Shown one piece after another: positions 10,598-18,663 of a stretch of DNA of 22,333 nt. Position numbers and translations under genes: made by a program. The notes below the pieces were generated by a model. It made no database searches. It was not told where the DNA came from and saw only the letters and a program-made list of their open reading frames with translations. Origin of the DNA: Cruorifilaria tuberocauda (taxonomy: Eukaryota > Nematoda > Chromadorea > Rhabditida > Onchocercidae); the NCBI GenBank assembly GCA_013365365.1, contig JABVXU010000756.1:1-22333 (forward strand), read 5' to 3'. Each line of letters begins with the position of its first letter. Positions within the stretch are counted from its first letter, which is position 1.

Positions 10598-13500
10598 CTG
10601 AAATTCATTTCTTTGCAAGGATTTCGGAAGAATCTCAAGGTAAAGCTGAATTAACTCAGCGAAATGAATACACGCCAATTACTACTAGCAGTAAGTTAAA
10701 ATTTAGACGAGTAAATGGAAAGCTCTTTTCGAAATGCGCAATGGCACTTTCCGGAAGAGAGTGACGTTGCTGGAACACTTCTGATAAGGATCGTTATGAT
10801 AAAGCAGACCCATCTCGTCTGAGTAAGAGCACTGCCCGCAGGACACGGCACAGTTCACATCAAAGAACCGCGTGTGGTGACGCATTTGCTCACATTGACC
10901 TTTCTGCTTCCACTGATTGCAGCTGCCGTAAATATCTTGACAAGGCCCTTAATCAACAACAAGTAACACATCCGAATCTCATCTGGTGGAAGAGAAAGTC
11001 CTGCTGACATCTACACGTAACAAATACGTCTGAACAAATTTTAAAACCAACGGTCGCAGTCTTTTCCCATCCATCCTGGCGGACAGATGCACGAATAATC
11101 GTTCCACTTGTCGACACATTTCGCACCGTTCTTGCAGCGTCGAAAGTTGCACTCATTTATTTCTGCAGAAATAACTCATATATACTTTGAAATGAGTACA
11201 GTGCAGTTGGTACACATAGACAACTACCAATAACTATTTCCTGATATTATCTGAATTCGATTCCAACCACCATAACTGAATTTCAATCTCTCTCATCTGT
11301 GTGCCGTATCCGAGATAGAAAGAAGCGCTTTTAAAGTCAAGTTACCGCGTTCACAGTATCTGCCAGAAGCGCCGGGCGGACATTCACAGCCCAGCTCACC
11401 ATTTTTTTTTTCCACACAAGTTCCATTTCTCCTACATAGATCAGGATGACATTTTCCTGCAATCGTTGCTCGGAAGCCTTTCACAGATTGTGGAAATTAT
11501 GATTTTAATTTAATTTTACTGAATAATCTCATCTGCATAAAATTATCCTTCAGCGATGGAATCTGTTTAATCATTTGAAAAATCATGATGACTTTAAAAT
11601 AATTTCAAGATGTGTCATACTCAAATTCCGCTAGTACCAAATTGGAACTAATCGAGAACAGAAAATCATTACAGCTTTTTCGAAAATCTGTTAAGAAGCT
11701 CAACTTTTTAAATTAATAATATAACGTGAATTTTAAAATCAAAGCATCTTATCTTGTCGGAAAGTCTTTTTTTCTCAAAGTGTTTAAATAAAATTAATGA
11801 AAAGAAAAGAAAGATCATGAGAATTAAGAAAATATTCAAAAAAAATCAAAAATTCAAGGCTCCGGAATCATGGATTTGGTAATTTATAGACGTTCAGATT
11901 CAAAACCGTTTTTTTTCAAATTCAAGCATTCTACATTTCTGAATAAATCGGATTTTTTCCGTTATTTAACCAAACTTTCTTAAAGTAAAAAGTTAATTGA
12001 AGTTGAAGCCTGCAGATACGGCAAGAATTGTTACAATTTACTATTCATCTTTTCCGGATGGGATTCTATCGAACCGAACAATTAATCCATTCACACCTTG
12101 ACAATTTTATAAATAGAATGAGCAGATATCTGAATGAAAAAAAAGACAAATGAAAAATGAGAACGCACGTGTGCAGAATTTACCAGCGTAATCCTTCCAG
12201 CAAACGCACCGATAAGAATCCTTCAAGCTGACACATTTCCCCGACACGCAGCTGTGTCCCACGCACTGGTCCTTGGCTGAAATGAGGTTGGATGGGATGG
12301 GAGCTTCTTGGAATTCATCTCTCGTCATATTCTCTTGTAATGCGGAAGTGACCCTTTTCCATTGCAAGAGTTGAACTCACTATCAAATAAGAGGGAAGAA
12401 GGGTAAATCCGAACTTTGGCACAGCGGTCCAGTCCATCCTTCCTTGCAGAAACAAGTAAAGCCAACTTCTGCGCTGTTGTTCAGACGACATCGTCCTCCA
12501 TTTTCGCATGGATTCTCAATGCATTTATCTGGAATGGCCTCAATCAATGTTTATCCTCATCAAATCAATAAAGTATGTGCACATTCGATTCATCGCCCAA
12601 ACCAGCTGGTAATTAGATGAAGCGGGCAGGCAGGTGATGCAAACTTACCCATCCTTATCGCCGATGTCATCTTCACTTTTGTTTTGCTCGACTCACTGTT
12701 CAAGTTTTCCATAAAGATTTTCGGGAATCGACCCTCGTAAACATGCTCGGTTCCTTTCAGTCTCCCGGTCCGTAGCTGCCACGGTGTAGTAGTATGAATT
12801 AACGTTGGTGTGGAACTTTCAGATTTCCATAATGGGGCAGTAAATAGTGCAATAGTCGATGGCACTTCTTCGCTCACTTCTTCAACCTCGTTTTCATGAT
12901 GATAAGCCAAATCTCGCAATGTTTCCGGAGCAAGTCTTAAGAGCATAGGCTTAAACAACTTGAATAATAACTATATCAGGCAAGATTAGCATCAGCTAAA
13001 TGACTGGACTATCTGTTTCCTATCAAAGTCATCTAGTTTAATATGTTGTCTATTGTTTTCTGAAACTTGAAATTCCTATCGAAGTTAAGGTGATAGTATA
13101 ATAAGAAAAGGTTTGGCCTCAGCCCTATCAATCGATTTCAGTGGTTAAATTATAAAATCGGTAGTTTGAAGAAACAAAATTGTGGGACGTTTCCCGAACA
13201 ATCTCTACCTGTGCTTTTCGTGTAGCTTATATTGAGTAGCACTGCCCTTCTTCTCAGTAGTTGTAAAATTTTTTAATTTTTCCGCAACGGACGAAGCTCC
13301 CTTGTAATGGTCACTGGAGAAAGCTTCAGCGGACTTTCGATTCTTAGCTATAAGAGATGGAAGTTACATTTTAAACTTGGATAACTATCAATTAACTGTT
13401 TATAAAATGATGAAAATGCTAAATAAGTTAAAATAGCTGTACTTCGAAGAGTCAACAACAAAGAAGGAATCGGAAATGGAACGTTTGCTTCCTTGGATTC

Positions 13501-14728
13501 CCCTGGCATTTTTTTCCAAGAATACCTTTTCAAAATTTTCTGACAATTTCAATTAAAAAAATTTAATTCGGAAATGAATTATGAAAGAGACCGGAATGTT
13601 TTGCAGGCATCATTTTTTCAGTGATAAGATTAAGATGCTTTTCTTTCCAAGTAATAGGAATGATGAAACCACTTTCCGGTCTCCACCTCTCCCAATAAAT
13701 TCCATCTTCCTCAGCGATCGTCAACCTGGTGGCATTACTTTTTTCATCATGCTTCAAATGAAAACTTGTATCAAATGGAATTAAACTCTTCATAACTACG
13801 CTTATAATAAATTATTCAATTCATGTTGCTGTTGTTTTCTATGTTACTTTCCAATTATGTTGTTTTTTTCCAATTTCAAGTGAACAAGAAGCAAAGCTAA
13901 AATTAAAGGGTTAAAGGTATTTTTCGTTTCATATAATGAGTCAGTAGTGTCAAATAGTCGATCGATACTACCCGTTCAAGAAAGAAAAGAATTTATTAAA
14001 TGTTTGCTCGTGCTAATGAAAATGACAATCTGCTATTTTGTATTTGAGAGGCACCAGTAAATTACGATAAATTATCTATCGGTATATTTTCTTGCAATAC
14101 TAATCCAATGAAAAATTTTGCTGTAGGCAAAAAAGCTCTGAAAAAGTTACATGAATTGAACTGCGCCAATATCTTTGTCAGTAGTCCACTCCAACTGTAC
14201 GATAAATTTTTGAGAATCATCGATATGCGTTACTGAATCCTGCCAACTTGGACCACGTGGATTGCAGTCTTGCATTCGGATTCCAAATGATTCCCAGTTC
14301 TCATTCTCGATGAAACGACCAGCTTTCAACGAACCAAGCAAGAATCCATTTTCGTTCGCCAACCGCCCTTGTAGCAATAGGCCACGAAAATGTACGAAGC
14401 CAATCAGGCGAACTACAACATAAACTACTGATACAACGGGATACTTGACTCATTTTCAGCTCAATTTTGACCTTTAATTAAATCCATTTAGCAAATGCCA
14501 TTTATATTGCTTACTGATATAAATCTTCCCCGGCTCATAATAGCGTGTTTCATATCCCTTGGGATCCATAAAACGAAATGTGAAGGGTGGCGATGTCTCC
14601 TGCGGTTTCCCATGTACCGCTCGGTTCATCCGCATTGAGTGACGCATCATGCAGTGAAAACCGCTGAATTCAGTAAGAGCTGCTTGAAGAGAAGTCCAAA
14701 GACCTGTGGTGATTAGAATGAATAGCAT
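9382..14728 (-). CDS. Secreted Reeler / EGF x4 / ShKT / nitrobindin-like protein (15 exons)
   Basis: Exons in transcript order: 14728-14515, 14412-14151, 13800-13592, 13347-13209, 12935-12649, 12528-12415, 12276-12169, 11456-11346, 11162-11052, 10947-10810, 10597-10520, 10404-10287, 10093-9975, 9771-9668, 9507-9382. Phases agree throughout and give about 745 residues. Order: signal peptide (1 to about 16), Reeler domain (about 23-165, with C26 and C121 as the expected disulfide pair), an acidic Ser/Thr-rich linker (about 200-370), EGF repeats at about 373-406, 411-440, 447-476 and 484-515, a six-Cys ShKT domain (521-558), then a nitrobindin/THAP4-type barrel (about 575-735). There is no transmembrane segment after the signal peptide, so the product should be secreted. 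Reeler, EGF and ShKT modules typically mediate extracellular binding; the ligand is unknown. The least certain joins are the exon 3 donor (GTCTCT at 13591) and the exon 10 donor (GTCTGC at 10809; GTTCCA at 10776 also keeps frame). If exon 10 were not spliced, the protein would stop at 10703 without the barrel. The domains are clear; their union in one transcript is strongly suggested but inferred. Confidence 0.7.
10810..10947 (-). other. ShKT domain exon
   Basis: Residues 521-558 carry six cysteines in the ShKT spacing: CQD, GSCNQW, GQCEQM, DVNC and CAVSCGQC. ShKT modules are about 35-40 residues long, were first known from a sea anemone potassium-channel peptide and are abundant in nematode secreted proteins. 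Here the module is embedded in a larger protein. The Lys-Tyr dyad of channel-blocking members is not seen, so a channel-blocking role is not implied. The frame continues to a stop at 10703-10705 if the donor is not used. Confidence 0.8.
11052..12528 (-). other. Array of four EGF domains, one per exon
   Basis: Exons 12528-12415, 12276-12169, 11456-11346 and 11162-11052 each encode exactly one six-cysteine EGF module. Each shows Cys 5 and 6 in a CxC(8)C arrangement with glycine before the last Cys: WTGPLC, YAGKFC, ASGRYC and WMGKDC. All four exons begin and end in phase 1, so any of them can be skipped or duplicated without a frameshift. The fourth has an EINEC start that resembles calcium-binding EGF modules, but the full set of calcium-binding residues is not evident. 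Confidence 0.85.
13770..14680 (-). other. Reeler domain (exons 1-3)
   Basis: The spliced product has the Reeler pattern: an early Cys (FSGFHC), SPPFTF, YEPGKIYI, GFVHFRGLLLQGR, a Cys at MQDC, then the SVTHID and WTTDKDIG stretches and a final strand AVQFIVVM. Reeler domains are beta-sandwiches found in reelin, spondins and insect immune proteins. Coordinates are approximate and include two introns. Confidence 0.8.
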
Positions 14729-14733
14729 TGCAC

Positions 14734-14735
14734 CT
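14734..14735 (-). promoter_or_regulatory. Possible trans-splice acceptor before the Reeler gene start
   Basis: On the minus strand CTATTTTTAAG is followed by only GTGCA and then the start ATG at 14728. A pyrimidine-rich AG five bases before the start codon is what a nematode spliced-leader acceptor looks like. An upstream 5' UTR exon is the alternative. Confidence 0.45.
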
Positions 14736-15265
14736 TAAAAATAGTCAGAAATGTGTAAGACCAGAAGATGTTGGTATCGTTGAAGTTTCATCAAGCAAAT
14801 CCGATTTCACACCACCTATCAAGACATCCTTGCAGCAAGTATACTTCAACAAGCGGACTGAGGCACCGTGGGATTCTCATTATGAGTTATGAATTCAATC
14901 TTCAGTGGATTGCTTTCATGTGAAGCTTATTCCATCCGACAAAACAGCAACCACTTCTTCAACCACCGATTGTATAATTTTAGCAGCGATATGTACAGAA
15001 GGATCCACCTTCCACCGCAAAGCCTCACTTTTATTCTTTTTCTCTCCTGATTTCATGCATATCATCCGGAATAAACCGGAAATTAAGGTTAGAAGAGACG
15101 GGATTGGAAGTGAATCGATGGTAATACTTTCAAATAAATGAGGAGATTTCTACTAGATCATCTGAATGAAACTTTTTGAGTAATAAGGCTAAATGTCACT
15201 TAGTAGTGGAAGATGTTATCTGTATTCATATTACGTTGCTTTTCTTATCACAAACACGTTTTCAG

Positions 15266-15425
15266 CGGAAAGAGGAAGCATTACTGGTCAATCAAAAATA
15301 AAAGAAACAAGACGATAAGCAGACTGCCAAGAAGTAACAATACTCAAAAAGTAGTGGAGGTGAATTTCAGGAAATATATGTCAACCAAGAAGAATGAGAG
15401 TTCCGTTTGCAGCGCTAATGTCCAG
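15266..15425 (+). other. Orphan exon-like block, function unknown
   Basis: An open frame of about 53 codons is bounded by a good acceptor (ACGTTTTCAG) and an excellent donor (CAG followed by GTAAGT). It enters in phase 2 and leaves in phase 0. The peptide is rich in Lys, Arg, Asn and Ser and resembles no family I know. No partner exons could be found on the plus strand nearby, so it may be a non-coding RNA exon or coincidence. Confidence 0.2.
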
Positions 15426-15956
15426 GTAAGTCTAAAGAAAGCGAAATTATGAATCAACTGGATTAGTGAAAGTGAAGCACCTATCAGTAAGGATGTAAGA
15501 AAGCGGTCGGTACCTTCTGATGCTAACGGATCATACGGATGTTTGCATATGAATAATGCATTCTTAAGGAAGCTGACTGTTGTGTAAAAGTGAAACTGAC
15601 GATTGTAGATTGCAGCAATGAAAGGGAGCAAGAGAATGATATATCAGAATTAGATTAAGTCAGGTCAGATTATCGGAAGGTTACGCCATCGAAAACATGT
15701 AGAGAGAGAAAGATCATTTTCAGATTTAAAAATTCGAATTTCCTTAGGAAAATTAATTTTGTTTCTGAATTTGTTGGAGCGTGAACATTAATGACTCTTT
15801 CAAAGTATAAGATGAAATTAAAAAAATCCGTCTTTTAATAGAAGGATAAAAACGCTGTCAAGATGAATATCTGAAAGGATGGAACACATGCGAAGAAATG
15901 AAAAACGCAGGATGGACAGGAATCTTCGAAGTTCACGTTAATAAAGCATCATGAAT

Positions 15957-15972
15957 TTCATGAATTCATGAA
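15957..15972. repeat. Perfect 16-base palindrome
   Basis: TTCATGAATTCATGAA is identical to its reverse complement and lies in the upstream intergenic stretch. Adjacent repeats of ATGAAT surround it. It could be a dimeric factor site or chance in AT-rich DNA. Confidence 0.6.
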
Positions 15973-17183
15973 TAATTGAAACAGTATGGGAGATATTTAA
16001 AAGATGGTTTTACAATCTTCTTACGGGTTTTTCATGTTTCTTCTCATTTCACGAATGTTTTCCGAAATCGATAATTCATAATTTAATTTCATCAGTAACA
16101 ATATTACCTTCATTAGCCAACCATTCGATGAAGTTAGTGATGGCGGTATGCAATTGCACTCTTCCATTCTTTCTTAGTTTCAGACTGATAGATAGCTGTT
16201 TCTGTTCCAACAAAGGAGATCGACGTAGGAAGAAGAGAAAGCGTCGTTTTCAATCAAACTTTTGTAGTTTCCATTTTAAGAACAGAAGAGGACTGTTATG
16301 ATAAGAGACTTTTCAGAACTCCATAAAACCTTTTTGATATCACTAAGGCGGAGCATGCGAGAACTTCTTGCTGAAGTTGCTTTCTTCAAAGAGAGAGGAA
16401 GCTATCGTAAGAACCAACACAGGCATATTTATAACCCCCACGGATTTCTTATAATTAATTAATTGGCGTACTGAAGTGGAATAAAGGTATTTTGAACGAA
16501 TGTTCACCGACCAAGTTTAAAGTAATTGCAACTGGGGAAAACACTTGAAATGATCTTCAATCTACCGTTAAATTTCAAAGATGCCACTTACCTTGAGGAC
16601 ATCTGTAATTTGTAACTGCAATTAATATCACCTTTACCTAAGATAAAGCTAACAACCATATGCAAACACGAACATATGAAAGTAAGACGAAAGTGAGAGT
16701 GGCGAAGTCCATCAGGCGTTTATCAACTGGTTGACAATGACTGTGATAATGACATTCCATGCTGGTCATCTTTTATAAGGCGGAGAAATTTTCGGAGCTG
16801 TTCCAGCTGATAATAGCCGGAAGAAGCATCGCTACGAGAAGCACTTTTGTTGAAGGAGGGAGCTGTCAGAATGGTTTAAAGTGTGAAGGAAGAAATGATT
16901 GGAAGAAACAGCTATTGAGATGCTAATTTCGGTAAAAAGGGAAGAGATGGAACATGATTGAACTGATTTTGAATTAACTTGTTGTGATTCAGTATAGTAG
17001 GAAGAGAAGAGCAGGCAGAAGAAATTCAGGTCACCATAATTATTACTTCTCATTGTAAGGAAATTTAAGCGGATTAATCTAAAAAATGAAGTTCAAGTTA
17101 GACACGAAGAGTTACTTCGAAGAGAGAAGATTTCCTGATGCTAGTTATTATTACTACTACTGGCTAGCAGATTTCTGACCATA

Positions 17184-17290
17184 AACCCTCCGGGTTGGTG
17201 ATGCGGTGACGACAAACAAAAGTTTGTATTACAAAACCTGATACACAGCCGGCACTTGGGACATACCCTGAGGGCATTGTGTAAATCTGC
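17184..17290. other. GC-richer, hairpin-rich patch
   Basis: Within AT-rich intergenic DNA this patch has two close perfect hairpins: AACCC/GGGTT with a 3-base loop at 17184-17196, and ACAAAC/GTTTGT with a 4-base loop at 17212-17227. They are followed by GCCGGC and CCCTGAGGG. It has no tRNA cloverleaf or long open frame. A small structured RNA is possible but unproven. Confidence 0.25.
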
Positions 17291-18432
17291 ATGAATGCGT
17301 GTATATTCATGTACTACTAATGCGTTGAATCAGAAGCACAACTACTGGATTTACACGGATTACTAGTGAGGAAGACCCGAGAAGATGACAGTGAAATGCT
17401 TTGCAAAAAGTTTTTAGAATTGACAGTGTATCTCTCCTCCAATTCACACTGAGATGAATATGGGTGATGAGAGAAGAATGTCACCTTCTTCAATTTACAT
17501 TTCTGCTCGGCTTTCTCATTTCTCGGGAACATTCAAGAAAAGAATAGATGATGAAGGAGAGTGTGAGGCGGCAGCGCGGTGACCTTCACAGGAAAAGCAT
17601 CTGCTCCTTTTCGCTCTCCAATTAGGTAACCTGATTTTCGCAAACGGAACAACAACGTTAGAGAGGTGTGACCAGGACATTCATCCTCTTTCTCGGTCAA
17701 TTCTGCCCACTAAGAGCACATCGCATCGCAAGTCGCCAAGTCGTTCGTTATTCCACTCCTTTCACCGCTATCCATCCACCTGACCCAGATGATCGACTTG
17801 ATTCAGGTCCTAGCTATCTCTGTTGACTAGCTTAAATTCATTTGAATATTTCTTTCTTCGGTTCGCAATCTATTGTTTGAGGTTACGAGTGAAATTGGTG
17901 ATAGTAACCCAAAATTCCAAATGCAAATTTTCGCTGAAGAAAAAATCTAGAAATTGATCCCTCTCTCCCTCCTTCTCTTCATCTATCCCAGTGACACTGT
18001 AATATTTCCTTGTCAAATTCAGTTTGAAAATAGCAGGACGATTTCAAGGGATTTCCGGATTATTCATTACTGTTGTTCACACGTTGAAGTAGCAATGTTG
18101 TATATGCTGAAGGTCTCTTCTTGCTCGTCGAAATAGATTTGTAAAAATTTTGTTTAACTCGTAGTGATTAGCAAAGGATGTGATCACTAATTAGCTAAAT
18201 TTAATATTGGATTATGTTGATATTTTTGGTGAAATAAATCCGTAAAGAGAGATGGATGCTTGAAAAGTGCGTCATGTTTGCAGCTCCGCAATACATTTTC
18301 TTCTGGAAGAGTCTGAGATTCGAATAAAGACACTTCAAGGAATATTCATCTCGCTTTATCTTTTTCACCTGTAAACTTAATCTTCCTTTCTACAAGTAAT
18401 GCATCATATGACTTTACAAAAGAGACTAAAAC

Positions 18433-18438
18433 TTTATT
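18433..18438 (-). promoter_or_regulatory. Poly(A) signal of the MARVEL gene
   Basis: TTTATT on the plus strand is AATAAA on the minus strand, 226 bases past the stop codon of the MARVEL-type gene. Confidence 0.5.
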
Positions 18439-18663
18439 TGGTACTACGAAAATTTGCAAAATATTATTGATTATTTGCTTTCACACTCAAACATACTAAC
18501 AGATCAATCTAAAGCACCAACGTTACAGTAGAAAAATGGAAGTTATTTAAAAGTTAAAACTGAAATATCACACATCGAGAAAAATGTAATGAAAAAGCAT
18601 GTTAGTGTGACGTCAATTTGCAGTGCTTCCAACGATCCTCAATGTTATAATATTTGAGCGTGA

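Larger units (their letters stand above)
14740..18430. other. Long intergenic stretch without a supported gene
   Basis: Between the start of the Reeler/nitrobindin gene and the poly(A) signal of the MARVEL gene I found no splice-consistent multi-exon gene on either strand. The open frames here are short, charged or low-complexity and lack family resemblance. The stretch should hold the promoter of the minus-strand Reeler gene. Notable local items are listed separately: an exon-like block at 15266-15425, a palindrome at 15957-15972 and a hairpin-rich GC patch at 17184-17290. Confidence 0.5.

Noticed and set aside
13348..13533. Minus-strand 61-codon frame between Reeler-gene exons 3 and 4
   Set aside because: It cannot be joined in phase to its neighbours, while exon 3 joins exon 4 directly in phase 1.
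15344..15631. Minus-strand hydrophobic 95-codon frame as a further membrane exon
   Set aside because: No phase-compatible link to either minus-strand gene. It overlaps the plus-strand exon-like block and its hydrophobicity can come from base composition.
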